A stretch of 64,000 nt of DNA from Myxococcales bacterium. GTDB taxonomy: Bacteria; Myxococcota; Bradymonadia; UBA7976; UBA1532. Positions 1 to 13,149 of this stretch are shown piece after piece (the first letter of the stretch is position 1; every line of letters begins with the position of its first letter). The stretch is from positions 1 through 64,000 of the forward strand of contig JACKDM010000001.1 of NCBI GenBank assembly GCA_020633515.1, read 5' to 3'. The position numbers were made by a program, and so were the translations under genes. The notes beneath the pieces were generated by a model, which saw only the letters and a program-made list of their open reading frames with translations, was not told the DNA's origin and did not search any database.

Positions 1-1409
<1,409 letters not shown>

Positions 1410-1473
1410 CCAAGCGCCATTCTTGCACGGACGTCGGGCCACTCTACCAGCCTGCGCAGCGCGTCGCATGCGC

Positions 1474-1502
1474 TTGACGTCGATCGGGTCGATCGCTACG
1501 TT
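1474..1502 (+). promoter_or_regulatory. Sigma70-type promoter of miaB
   Basis: TTGACG (1474-1479), a 17-nt spacer and TACGTT (1497-1502) match the housekeeping promoter form. They lie 30 nt before the miaB start, with a GGGAG ribosome-binding site between. Predicted from sequence only. Confidence 0.5.
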
Positions 1503-1532
1503 CGGCGGTCTTCCCGGCCGGGAGCCCGCGCG

Positions 1533-2839
<1,307 letters not shown>

Positions 2840-2843
<4 letters not shown>

Positions 2844-4132
2844 GCGGTGTCATCCGCATCCGCGATCCCATTCATGGCAGCATCCGCCTGACACCCGACG
2901 AGCTCGCGGTCGTCGACCACCGCGTCTTTCAGCGGCTGCGCGGCATCAAGCAGCTCGGCTTCGCCGATCAGGCGTTCCCCGGCGCGACCCATACCCGCTA
3001 TGCGCACAGCATCGGCGCGATGGAGGTCGCGAGCCGCATGTTCGACGCGATCTTCCCGCTCGACGAGGCCGCGCTGCCGCCGGCCGAGCGGGCGCGGCTG
3101 CGGCAGTGCATCCGGCTCGCGGTGCTGCTGCACGACATCGGCCACCCGCCGGCGTCCCACGCGAGCGAGTCGGCGATGCCACGGCGGGCGGCGCTGCGGC
3201 TGCCGTGTTACGCGGGGGCCGAGGCCGAGGAGCAGGCGAGCCACGAAGACTACACGCTCAAGCTGTTGCTCGACTCGTCGCTCACCGATGTCCTCCGCGA
3301 GCGCTTCGGACGCGACGGCATCGCCCCGCTCGACCTCGCCCACCTCGTCTGCGAGCGCTTCCCCGAGCAGGCGCCGCGCTTCGTCGTCGGCGGGGTCGAC
3401 TACTACCCGGTGCTGCACCAGATCGTCAGCGGCGAGATGGACGCCGATCGCATGGACTACCTCCAGCGTGACTCCTTCTACGCCGGGGTGAGCTATGGCA
3501 AGTTCGACATGTCATGGCTCCTCGAGAACCTCGCCCACCACGTCGTCGACGGGCAGGCGATGATGGCGCTCTCGCAGCGGGCGGTCTTCGCCTTCGAAGA
3601 CTTCCTGCTCAGCCGCTATCACATGTTCGTCAGCGTCTACTACCATCACATCGCGGTCGGCTTCGACTCGATGCTGCTGCGCTTCTACGCCGACTCACCC
3701 GATGACTTCCGGCTGCCCGTCGACGCCGACGCCTACGCCGCGGTCGACGACGTGACGCTGTGGAGCGCGCTGCGGCGCTCGGAGAGCCGCTGGGCGCGGT
3801 GGATCTCCCAGCGCGAGGCATTCCGGCGAGTGATCGAGGTGGGGTGGACGCCGACCGCCTCGCCGATCGGCGAGATCGAGGCCGCGTTGGTCGAGGCGGG
3901 GATCGAGCACTTCGTCAGCCGGGACCAGGGCACGCTCAGCAAGTACTACGGGGCCGAGCGGCGAGGGCCGGCGATCTATGTCATCGATCCCGGCACGGGC
4001 CAGACGGGACCGATCGATGACTACACGCGGATCTACGAGCGCTACGCGCAGCCGACGCGGCTCGAGCGGGTCTATGTGCGGCCCGATCAGACGGGGGCGG
4101 CGCGCAAGCTGGTGTCGCGGGTGATGGCATAG
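2840..4132 (+). CDS. HD-superfamily phosphohydrolase (COG1078-like)
   Basis: 430-residue protein of the dGTPase-related HD family (YdhJ/COG1078 type). Typical motifs are visible: FQRLRGIKQLG, then HTRYAHSIGAMEVA (first metal His), LLHDIGHPP (the HD pair), HEDYT, and DADRMDYLQRDSFYAG. Proteins of this group hydrolyse nucleotides or act as regulators, but the substrate cannot be read from sequence. It overlaps miaB by 4 nt (ATGA), which suggests one transcript. C-terminal residues 330-430 form the less conserved substrate-specific part. The downstream gene is convergent, 7 nt away. Confidence 0.88.
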
Positions 4133-4139
4133 CGCGGGC

Positions 4140-5411
4140 TCACCCGAACTTCGGGAGAGTCCGTGAGTTGCGAGGCGACCACGACAGCGCGGCGATGGCT
4201 TCGGGCAGCGGGCGGGTCTGCACGTCGCCGCTGCGCGGTCGGGCGACGGCGAGGTGCCCGTGGGTGACCCACGCGATCGCCGCGCCGTCGTCGGCGATCG
4301 CGAGCAGGTCGTCGTCGGCCTGCCCGAGCACGCGCGGCGAGAGGCCCGGCCCGGCGCAGCGGACCTCGCCCTCGGCGGTGATCCAGGCGGCGAGCGATCC
4401 CCGCGGCGCGGCGACGAGGCGACGGGGTGCGTGCTGCGCGATGTCGAGCGGGGTGGCGTGGCCGTCGGCGAGGCGGATCCGCACCGGGCGGAGGCCGCCG
4501 TCGCTCGCGGCGAAGGCGACCACGGCTTCGCGATGCTGGAACACCGCCGGCGGCGGGTGCGGGCCGTCGGGCGCGGCGCCGAGCGCGGTGATGCGTCGGG
4601 TGCGGAGGCGGCTGTCGCCCTCGATGGTGGCCTCGCGCAGCTCGGCGTGATCGTCGACGACGGCCACGTAGACGAAGCGGTGGTCATCGACGAAGGCGGG
4701 CGCGGAGAGGCGTCCGCCCGGTGGGGGTGGCAGGTCGAGGCGCTGGCCGCCGGCGCTCATCCAGGTGAGCCGGCGGGCGCCATCGGCCATGCGGCCGGCG
4801 ATGACCAGATCACCGGTCGCACCGGGTGCGCGGCTGACGGCCTCGATGACCGGCAGCGTGAGATCGAGCGCGACGCCGTCGACGATGGGGCGCACGGCGG
4901 CGCCGAGTCGGCGGAGGAGAACGCCCGGCGCGGCGGGGGTGGCGTCGGGGGGCACCGCGCGCGCGGGGAGCCAGCTCCAGGGGCGCAGGATGGGATCGGC
5001 GGCGCGCGCGTCGGTCTCCGCTCCCGCGAGCGACGGGGAGGCGCCGGGTGGCCCCGCCGAGCCATCCGGGGGGAGCGCCGAGCCGCGGCCCCGATACGCC
5101 GCGGCCGCAGCGTCGGGCGGCGCGGAGCCGGGTCCGAGGTGGGCGCCGGTGGACGCCGGCGCGGTCCCCTCGGAGGAGGCGCCAGCGAGCGCGGGTGTCG
5201 GCGCAGCGGGAGCACCGGTCGGCGCGGGCGTCGGCTGCGCGGTGGGCGCGGTCGTGAACGCGGAGAGCTGCGCGGCGGGAGCCCTGCTGGGTGGGCGCCG
5301 GCTGGACGGGGCACCGGTCGGCTGCGCGGCGGAGCCCGCCGGTGGGCGTCGGCTGCCGGCGGAGCGCGGCGCGTGGCGCCGCTGGCGGCGGAGCGCCGGT
5401 CGCGCGGGCAT
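4140..5411 (-). CDS. C-terminal part of zinc-ribbon/beta-propeller protein (frame-disrupted)
   Basis: This open frame encodes an Ala/Pro/Thr-rich linker, then about 250 residues that look like a beta-propeller. Short strands repeat around phrases such as GDLVIAGRMADGARRLTW, HRFVYVAVVDDHAELREA and GAAIAWVTHGHLAVARP, and the frame ends SPRNSRTLPKFG-stop. There is no convincing start: the ATG at 5411 sits inside low-complexity sequence. I read it as the 3' part of the gene whose 5' part is 4757-7090 in a different frame. The linker PTAQPTPAPTGAPAAPTPALAG here matches the style of the linker in the upstream frame. Function unknown. The window alone cannot separate a sequence error from a true frameshift. 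Confidence 0.55.
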   Translation of the reverse strand: MPARPALRRQRRHAPRSAGSRRPPAGSAAQPTGAPSSRRPPSRAPAAQLSAFTTAPTAQPTPAPTGAPAAPTPALAGASSEGTAPASTGAHLGPGSAPPDAAAAAYRGRGSALPPDGSAGPPGASPSLAGAETDARAADPILRPWSWLPARAVPPDATPAAPGVLLRRLGAAVRPIVDGVALDLTLPVIEAVSRAPGATGDLVIAGRMADGARRLTWMSAGGQRLDLPPPPGGRLSAPAFVDDHRFVYVAVVDDHAELREATIEGDSRLRTRRITALGAAPDGPHPPPAVFQHREAVVAFAASDGGLRPVRIRLADGHATPLDIAQHAPRRLVAAPRGSLAAWITAEGEVRCAGPGLSPRVLGQADDDLLAIADDGAAIAWVTHGHLAVARPRSGDVQTRPLPEAIAALSWSPRNSRTLPKFG

Positions 5412-7090
5412 CGCTGCGCGGCGGGAGCGCCGGCCCGCGTGGGCGTCGGCTGGGCGGCGGCGGCCGGGCGAGGCGGCGTCGGCCGAGCGGCCGGGGCGGC
5501 GGCAGTCGCGGGCGCCGACTCGGCGGCCGAGCTGCCGGCGGTCGCGGGCGCCGACCTCACCGCCGGGGCGCTGGTGCGCGAAGGTGGCGCCGACGTCCCG
5601 CGTTGGCCGGGGTAGGGGACACCGCTCGACCGCGCGACGCCAGCGGGCGACGAAGAGGCATCGGACGCAGGGTCCGCTGCGCCCCCGCGCTCGGGTGATC
5701 TCGATGGCCGTCCCGCGCGCCCGGGAGCAACGCCGCCGAGGACGCCGCAGCCGGCACGGCGCCGGGTCCGGGGCGGCGACGGTCGCTCGGCTCGGTCGGA
5801 CGGCTGCCTGCGGGCGCCGGCGCTGCCCGCTCGACGGCGGCCGTCGACTCCGAAGCTGCCACGCCTCGAGTGAGCCGCTCGGCGGGCCCCGCCTCGGGAT
5901 GCCGCTCGGCAGCGATCGACAGCGGCAGGGCTCGCTCGGCGCGCCTCGCCTCCGGATGCCGCTCGGCAGCGATCGACAGCGGCAGGGCTCGCTCGCGCGT
6001 CCGCCTCGGATGCCGCTCCAGCGATCGACAGGGGTGCGGCGCGCCCTGCCTCGGGATGCTGCTCGGCAGCGAGCGACAGCGGCAGAGCGCCGGGCTCATC
6101 GACGCGCTCGCCGAGGTCGAACGCGCGGCGCTCGGGCCGCGGCCGGGCGAGGCTGGCCGGCGTCGCGCGCAGCAGCAGCGCCGAGCGGGCGGCGGCGCTC
6201 GTCTCGGGCGCCGTCGTGGGCGCGACGCGGGAAGCAGGCAGCGGCGGCGGGCCAGAGCGACGCGGCTTCGCGGCGCCGGGGGGCGCGGGGTCATGCTGCA
6301 CGTCGGCCGCGTTCACGGCTCGCGCTCCGTGCGCGGCGCCCATTCGACCTTCCCTGTCCGCGGGACGCGTCGCGTCCATCTCGGCGCCCGGCGCGCTGCC
6401 TCGCCGAGCGGGCCCATCGGGCGAGCGCTCCTGGCTCGCCGGGGCCGGTCGCTCGTGGCCGCGATGGGGGCCTCGGTCGGTGAAGGCGACACGTCGGTCG
6501 GCGGTCGTCGCGCTCTCCGGTGCTCCGCCCGGCGCGTGGCGCTGCTCCGCGCTCTCCACGGCGCGCCGCTCGCCGTCCCCGTCGGCGTCACCGGGCAAGC
6601 GCCGCGCGCCGTACGACCGCGAGCCACGCGAGGCATCGGCGGGCGCCGAGCGGTCGCGGGCGCCCTCGCTCCGTGGGCCGTCATCGAGGCTCGTGCTCGT
6701 CGGTCCTCGCTGGGAATCCGCCGCCGTGTGCGCCCTGGGCCCGGCCGCTCGGCTCTCACCTGGCCAACCGCGAAGCCCGCTCCCGCTGACCGAGGCGCGC
6801 CGCGTGTTGCGCGCCTCCACCCGACCGCCCGCCTCCTCGATGGCGTGACGCAGCCCGTCATCGATCCGCGCCGGTTCGAAGAGGTAGACGTACCACCGCG
6901 CCGCGCCGCAATGGGCGCAGCGCAACCCCCGGCGCGACGCGGTGACGGTGGCGAAGTGCGGCAGGCAGAGCGCGACGCGGCGGCAGGTGAGGCACGTCGC
7001 GCTGCTGGTGTTCACCTCGAGCCCGGCGTCGCCCGGCGTCCAGACGGTGAGCATGCACCCGCGGTAGCAGCAGTGGATCGGTGCAGTCAT
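4757..7090 (-). CDS. N-terminal part of zinc-ribbon/beta-propeller protein (frame-disrupted)
   Basis: The ATG ending at 7090 begins MTAPIHCCYRGCMLTVW. Within about 75 residues there are several cysteine pairs (HCC, RGC, CLTCRRVALCLPH, CAHC), which suggests one or two structural zinc sites. After residue ~85 the protein becomes a very long Arg/Ala/Pro/Ser-rich linker. The best frame appears to leave this one near 6020 (see the 19-residue repeat), return near 5700 (the SAPAVRSAPATAGSSAAESAP stretch), and move to the frame of 4140-5411 near 5330-5430. The last ~650 nt assigned to this frame, 4757-5400, are therefore probably not its real product. The intended product would be zinc ribbon, linker, beta-propeller, about 980 residues. 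Function unknown. Confidence 0.5.
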   Translation of the reverse strand: MTAPIHCCYRGCMLTVWTPGDAGLEVNTSSATCLTCRRVALCLPHFATVTASRRGLRCAHCGAARWYVYLFEPARIDDGLRHAIEEAGGRVEARNTRRASVSGSGLRGWPGESRAAGPRAHTAADSQRGPTSTSLDDGPRSEGARDRSAPADASRGSRSYGARRLPGDADGDGERRAVESAEQRHAPGGAPESATTADRRVAFTDRGPHRGHERPAPASQERSPDGPARRGSAPGAEMDATRPADREGRMGAAHGARAVNAADVQHDPAPPGAAKPRRSGPPPLPASRVAPTTAPETSAAARSALLLRATPASLARPRPERRAFDLGERVDEPGALPLSLAAEQHPEAGRAAPLSIAGAASEADARASPAAVDRCRAASGGEARRASPAAVDRCRAASRGGARRAAHSRRGSFGVDGRRRAGSAGARRQPSDRAERPSPPRTRRRAGCGVLGGVAPGRAGRPSRSPERGGAADPASDASSSPAGVARSSGVPYPGQRGTSAPPSRTSAPAVRSAPATAGSSAAESAPATAAAPAARPTPPRPAAAAQPTPTRAGAPAAQRCPRDRRSAASGATRRAPPAADAHRRAPPRSRPVPRPAGAHPAGLPPRSSPRSRPRPPRSRRPRRPVLPLRRHPRSLAPPPRGPRRRPPAPTSDPAPRRPTLRPRRIGAAARRSPRMARRGHPAPPRRSRERRPTRAPPIPSCAPGAGSPRARCPPTPPPPRRAFSSADSAPPCAPSSTASRSISRCRSSRPSAAHPVRPVIWSSPAAWPMAPAGSPG
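5891..6090. repeat. Four-copy imperfect tandem repeat with a 2-nt deletion
   Basis: Units begin near 5891, 5948, 6003 and 6048 with GCCTCGGATGCCGCTCGG-like sequence followed by CAGCGATCGACAG. Spacings are 57, 55 and 45 nt. On the minus strand the 57-nt unit codes for a 19-residue repeat (ALPLSIAAERHPEARRAER). The third unit reads GCTCCAGC where the others read GCTCGGCAGC. That is a 2-nt loss, and it moves the reading frame between copies. Confidence 0.8.
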
Positions 7091-7205
7091 CGAGCGCGGT
7101 CCAGTGCGAGAGGCGTCACCGTAGCGCACGGCGACCGCCGCTGCACAGCGCCCCGTGATGGCGGGGGCGGTCGCCGACGCGGCAGGGGGTCGCGCCGCGG
7201 CGGCG

Positions 7206-8978
7206 TCAGAACCGGTACCGATCCATCGCGATCAAGTGCTCGGCCACCGCCCGCCGCGCGCCGATCAGATCCACCGGCACATAAGGCGCCAGCCGGTCGA
7301 TCCCCGCGATCATCTTCCCCGGGTTGCGCGCGATGTGGCCCGCGACGTCCCGGGCCCGCTCGGCCACCCGGCGGTAGGCCTCGGTCGTCACCACCAGCGC
7401 CACCGCCCGATGCGGCGCCGTCTTCTCCTCGCCGAGCGCCGCGATCCGCTGGCCCACCCGCGCGACGACGCTGTCGGCGCCGAAGACGTCGATCACCATG
7501 TCGGCCATGATCATCAGCAGCTCCTGCTGCTGGTCGAGGCTCGCCATGTACTTCTGCACCGCGGCGCCGGCGGTGAAGAGGAAGACCTTCTTCGCCTGCT
7601 CGGTCATGAAGCGCGCGAGCGCCATCGTGTCGTCGCCATCGGGCGGCGACGCGGGCTCGGCGGCGCGCACCTCGGCCTCGACGGCGGCGACGGCCGGCAT
7701 CAGGTTGAGCCGCCCTTGCATGACGCGCTTGAACAGCGAGCCCGGGATCAACATACGGTTGATCTCGTTGGTGCCCTCGAAGATGCGGTTGACCCGCGAG
7801 TCGCGCAGCCGCTGCTCGATCGGGTAGTCACTCGTGAAGCCGTACCCGCCGAAGATCTGCAGCGCCTCGTCGAGCACGGCGCTGACGCCCTCCGAGCCCT
7901 GCACTTTGAGGATCGAGCACTCGATCGCGTAGTCCTTGATGATGTCGGCCGCGAGCTTCCAGTGGTCGGGCGCCTCCTTGTCGAGCGCCTCGATCCGCCC
8001 GTCGAGCATGCCGGTCAGCCGGTAGCCCATCGTCTCGGTCGTGTAGATCGAGGTCGCCATGCGCGCGAGCTTCTCGCGGATCGCCGGGAAGTCGATCAGC
8101 CGCGTCCCGAACTGCTTGCGCTCGCCGGCGTAGTCGAGCGCGAACTTCAGCGCCGCCTTGCCGCCGCCGGCCCCCGCGATCCCCAGCTTGTAGCGCCCGA
8201 TGTTGAGGATGTTGAACGCGATGACATGCCCCTGCCCGATCTGGCCGAGCACGTTGTCGATCGGCACCCGCACCCCGTCGAGGATCACCTGCCGCGTCGA
8301 TGAGCCCTTGAGGCCCATCTTCTTCTCCTCGGCGCCCGTCGACAGCCCCGGCGCGCCGCGCTCGACGATGAAGGCGGTGAACTTGTCGCCATCGACCTGC
8401 GCGAAGACGATGTAGACGTCGGCGAAGCCGGCGTTCGAGATCCACGCCTTGACGCCGTTGAGCACGTAGGCGTCGCCGTCCCGCACCGCGGTCGTGCGCG
8501 CGCCGAGCGCGTCGGAGCCGCTCCCCGGCTCGCTGAGGCAGTAGGCCGAGATCTTCGAGCCCGTCACCAGCGCCGGCAGGTAGCGGTGCTTCTGCTCCTC
8601 GGTCCCGAAGATGAGGATCGGCAGCGTCCCGATCCCGGTCTGCACCCCGAGCGCCACCGCGAAGCTCGCCTGCATCGCGAGCGCTTCGCCGACGAGCGCC
8701 GAGGTGGTCTTGTCGAGCCCGAGGCCGCCGTATTGCTCGGGCACGTCGATCCCGAGGATGCCGAGCTCGCCCGCCTTGCCGATCAGGGTCGGCAGCAGGC
8801 CGTCCTCCATCTTCTCGATGCGCTCGTTCTTCGGCAGGACCTCGCGCTCCATGAACTCGAGCGCCGTGCGGTAGAAGAGGGTCTGCTCGTCGCTGAAGGC
8901 CTCGGGCGTGAAGATCGGCCGGGTGCCCGCCGGCTCGAGGAGGAAGCCCGCGCCGCCGAGGATCTCGGTGTCGGCCAT
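7206..8978 (-). CDS. Acyl-CoA dehydrogenase (FadE-like, long form)
   Basis: FAD-dependent acyl-CoA dehydrogenase for the first step of beta-oxidation, 590 residues. Ordinary acyl-CoA dehydrogenases have about 380. The extra ~180 C-terminal residues resemble the second helical domain of very-long-chain and Bacillus FadE-type enzymes. Family signatures include YCLSEPGSGSDALG (flavin/substrate), WISNAGFADVYIVFA, ERKQFGTRL, QIFGGYGFTSDYPIEQRLRDSRVNRIFEGTNEI (catalytic Glu in FEGTNEI). The start at 8978 is chosen because GGAG lies 9 nt before it. An alternative start further up would read through the palindromic operator. It lies 111 nt downstream of lon on the same strand and probably has its own promoter with fatty-acid-type control. 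Confidence 0.95.
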   Translation of the reverse strand: MADTEILGGAGFLLEPAGTRPIFTPEAFSDEQTLFYRTALEFMEREVLPKNERIEKMEDGLLPTLIGKAGELGILGIDVPEQYGGLGLDKTTSALVGEALAMQASFAVALGVQTGIGTLPILIFGTEEQKHRYLPALVTGSKISAYCLSEPGSGSDALGARTTAVRDGDAYVLNGVKAWISNAGFADVYIVFAQVDGDKFTAFIVERGAPGLSTGAEEKKMGLKGSSTRQVILDGVRVPIDNVLGQIGQGHVIAFNILNIGRYKLGIAGAGGGKAALKFALDYAGERKQFGTRLIDFPAIREKLARMATSIYTTETMGYRLTGMLDGRIEALDKEAPDHWKLAADIIKDYAIECSILKVQGSEGVSAVLDEALQIFGGYGFTSDYPIEQRLRDSRVNRIFEGTNEINRMLIPGSLFKRVMQGRLNLMPAVAAVEAEVRAAEPASPPDGDDTMALARFMTEQAKKVFLFTAGAAVQKYMASLDQQQELLMIMADMVIDVFGADSVVARVGQRIAALGEEKTAPHRAVALVVTTEAYRRVAERARDVAGHIARNPGKMIAGIDRLAPYVPVDLIGARRAVAEHLIAMDRYRF

Positions 8979-8989
8979 GTCGTGCTCCG

Positions 8990-9007
8990 TGAATGAACGT
9001 TCATTCA
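8990..9007 (-). promoter_or_regulatory. FadR-type (TetR family) operator of the acyl-CoA dehydrogenase
   Basis: TGAATGAACGTTCATTCA is a perfect 18-bp palindrome, 11 nt before the start codon. It agrees with the Bacillus subtilis FadR consensus as I recall it (TGAATGAMTANTCATTCA) at all positions except the central two. TetR-type FadR proteins leave such sites when bound to long-chain acyl-CoA. No TetR gene is in the window. Confidence 0.75.
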
Positions 9008-9012
9008 CCTTG

Positions 9013-9036
9013 CCCGGAGCGGCAGCGGCGCGTCAA
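9013..9036 (-). promoter_or_regulatory. Candidate promoter of the acyl-CoA dehydrogenase
   Basis: On the minus strand TTGACG (9031-9036) is followed after 18 nt by CAAGGT, a weak -10. The FadR-type palindrome then starts directly downstream, where a bound repressor would cover the start of transcription. Confidence 0.35.
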
Positions 9037-9089
9037 CAGGCGGCGGTCGGCCGCGGCGCGAAAGTCGCTCTGAGCGCCGCTCACCGCGA

Positions 9090-11480
<2,391 letters not shown>

Positions 11481-11563
11481 GCGGGGGGGCTCCTCGGCCG
11501 GAAGTCGCGCCCACCATGCACACCGCGACGGCGAGCGCAAGGCGGGGAGGGGATTCGCGTGGA

Positions 11564-12103
11564 TCAGGGCGCGAAGGCGTCGCCGAGGACCCAGCGCCGA
11601 CCGAGGCGGATCGACAGCGTCAGGTAGGCCGGGAAGCGCTCCTCGCCGACGAGCTGGTGATAGCGCGCCGCGAAGCCGAGTGACCACGCCGGGTCGAGGA
11701 GCCGGTCGAAGCCGAGCCCGGCCGCGAAGCCGAACAGCGGCGAAGACTCGACCCCACCCTCGCCGGCGAAGGCATAGAGGCCCGGTGAGAGGTCGACCCA
11801 GGGCACGTACTCGAAGACATCGAGCTGGTATCGGATCCCCAGCGATGCCTGATGCACGTCGAAGGCGTCGCCCTTGCTGCGATGAAGCCCATAGCCATAA
11901 CCCGCGCGCACCGCCCAGAAGTCGGTGAACGCAAAAGCCGTCTCGAGGCCCGCGAACATGCCATGGTAGCGGCGCTTGTCGGCGTAGCCGGCATAACCGA
12001 GCTCGGCGTCGAGCCGCCAGACCGGCTCGTCGAGCGCCGCGACGGGCGTCGGCGCGAGCAGCAGAGACCACGAGGCGAGGGCGATGAGACCGGTGACGCG
12101 CAT
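11564..12103 (-). CDS. Small outer-membrane beta-barrel-like protein
   Basis: 179 residues starting MRVTGLIALASWSLLLAPTP, a clear Sec signal peptide with a likely cut after VAA. The mature part alternates hydrophobic and polar residues with many aromatic girdle residues (ELGYAGYADKRRYHGMFAG, FWAVRAGYGYGL, YEFVPW-like and YLTLSIRLG) and probably forms an 8-stranded barrel. No family was recognised. The start lacks a ribosome-binding site but has TTGACC (12134-12139), an 18-nt spacer, TACCGT (12111-12116) and then 7 nt to the ATG, so the transcript is probably leaderless. It is divergent from the yfgM-like gene. Confidence 0.75.
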   Translation of the reverse strand: MRVTGLIALASWSLLLAPTPVAALDEPVWRLDAELGYAGYADKRRYHGMFAGLETAFAFTDFWAVRAGYGYGLHRSKGDAFDVHQASLGIRYQLDVFEYVPWVDLSPGLYAFAGEGGVESSPLFGFAAGLGFDRLLDPAWSLGFAARYHQLVGEERFPAYLTLSIRLGRRWVLGDAFAP

Positions 12104-12139
12104 CGGCGACACGGTAGGGGAGCCCCGCTGCGCGGTCAA
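12104..12139 (-). promoter_or_regulatory. Promoter of the beta-barrel gene, leaderless geometry
   Basis: Minus-strand TTGACC, 18-nt spacer, TACCGT, then 7 nt to the start codon. No Shine-Dalgarno sequence fits in that space. Confidence 0.45.
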
Positions 12140-12170
12140 CGGGCCCGAGGCGCGCAAACGCCCTGCGCCC

Positions 12171-12227
12171 AAAGGCCGACAAAGGCCGGAGGGCGCGTTG
12201 ACAGCGCAAAAAAGCGGGTGATAGATT
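12171..12227 (+). promoter_or_regulatory. Promoter of the yfgM-bamB pair with an upstream direct repeat
   Basis: TTGACA (12198-12203, perfect -35), an 18-nt spacer and TAGATT (12222-12227) form one of the best promoters in the window. Immediately upstream AAAGGCCG occurs twice with a 10-bp period (12171 and 12181). That arrangement could seat an activator on one DNA face. Confidence 0.6.
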
Positions 12228-12279
12228 CCCGCGCCGACTGCCGGCGGCCCAGGCCGCCGCGACGTTCGAGGAGCCCTCG

Positions 12280-13149
12280 GTGGTCAAGCGGATCAAGAAG
12301 CGAGTTTCCAAGCAGGACGAACGCGCCGAGGGCGCCGAAGGCGGCGAGGCGATCACCCTCGACGCCGAGGGCGAAGGCACCCCCGCCGCCAGCAACCCCG
12401 CGAGCTTCCGCGCCGAGCTCGAGAGCCTCGGCGAAGACGAGTTCACCCGCAAGGTCGCCGGCGGCGTGAGCTGGGTCGTCGACAACCGCGGCCTCCTCAT
12501 CGCCGGCGGCGTGATCGCGGCCGTCGCCGTCATCGCCATCATCGTGCTGCAAGGCCAGAAGCGCTCCGGCTCCGAAGAGGCCGCGACCGCCTTCCACGAG
12601 GCCGCCGAAGCCTACGGCGCCGCCGTCGGCACGCCGGTCCCCGGCAGCGATGACAAGGCGCTCACCCCCGAAGAACGCAAGGCCAAGCTCGAGGCCGCCC
12701 AGCAGGGCTTCGCGCGCACCCGACAGACCTACGGCGAGACCCCCGTCGCGAGCCTCGCCGCGCTCGGCGAAGCCTCGACCCGCCTCGATCTCGGCGAGGC
12801 CGAAGCCGCCGCGAAGATCTATGGCGAGGTCGCCGGCCGCGCCGACATCGATCCCTTCGCCCGCGCGATCGCGTTGCAGGGCAAGGCGGCCGCGCTCGAA
12901 GCCCACGGCGACCTCGCCGGTGCCATCGACGCCTGGAAGGCGCTCGAAGGCATCGACCAGAAGGCGTTCGGTCTGCTCGCCGGCATGCAGACCGGCCGCA
13001 TCCTCGAGGCGCAGGGCAAGGCCGCCGAGGCCCGCGCGCTGTACGAGCGCATCAAGACCGATCACGCCGCCGCGCTCGACGAGCTGCCCAACCGCGGGCT
13101 CAAGGCCGAGCTCGACAAGCGCCTCGGCCGGCTCGGAGAGGCGAGTTGA
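12280..13149 (+). CDS. YfgM-like single-pass membrane protein with TPR-type C-terminus
   Basis: 289 residues. The first ~75 are charged and cytoplasmic, rich in Lys, Arg and Glu. One membrane helix follows (LLIAGGVIAAVAVIAIIVL). The rest is a periplasmic Ala-rich helical domain with TPR-like repeats (KIYGEVAGRADIDPFARAIALQGKAAALEAHGDLAGAIDAW, RILEAQGKAAEARALYERI). This architecture is that of YfgM, the SecYEG-associated periplasmic chaperone partner in Enterobacteria. As there, bamB follows directly. The start is GTG at 12280 with GAGGAG 8 nt upstream. Assignment rests on architecture and neighbour, since sequence identity to YfgM looks low. Confidence 0.75.
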   Translation: MVKRIKKRVSKQDERAEGAEGGEAITLDAEGEGTPAASNPASFRAELESLGEDEFTRKVAGGVSWVVDNRGLLIAGGVIAAVAVIAIIVLQGQKRSGSEEAATAFHEAAEAYGAAVGTPVPGSDDKALTPEERKAKLEAAQQGFARTRQTYGETPVASLAALGEASTRLDLGEAEAAAKIYGEVAGRADIDPFARAIALQGKAAALEAHGDLAGAIDAWKALEGIDQKAFGLLAGMQTGRILEAQGKAAEARALYERIKTDHAAALDELPNRGLKAELDKRLGRLGEAS

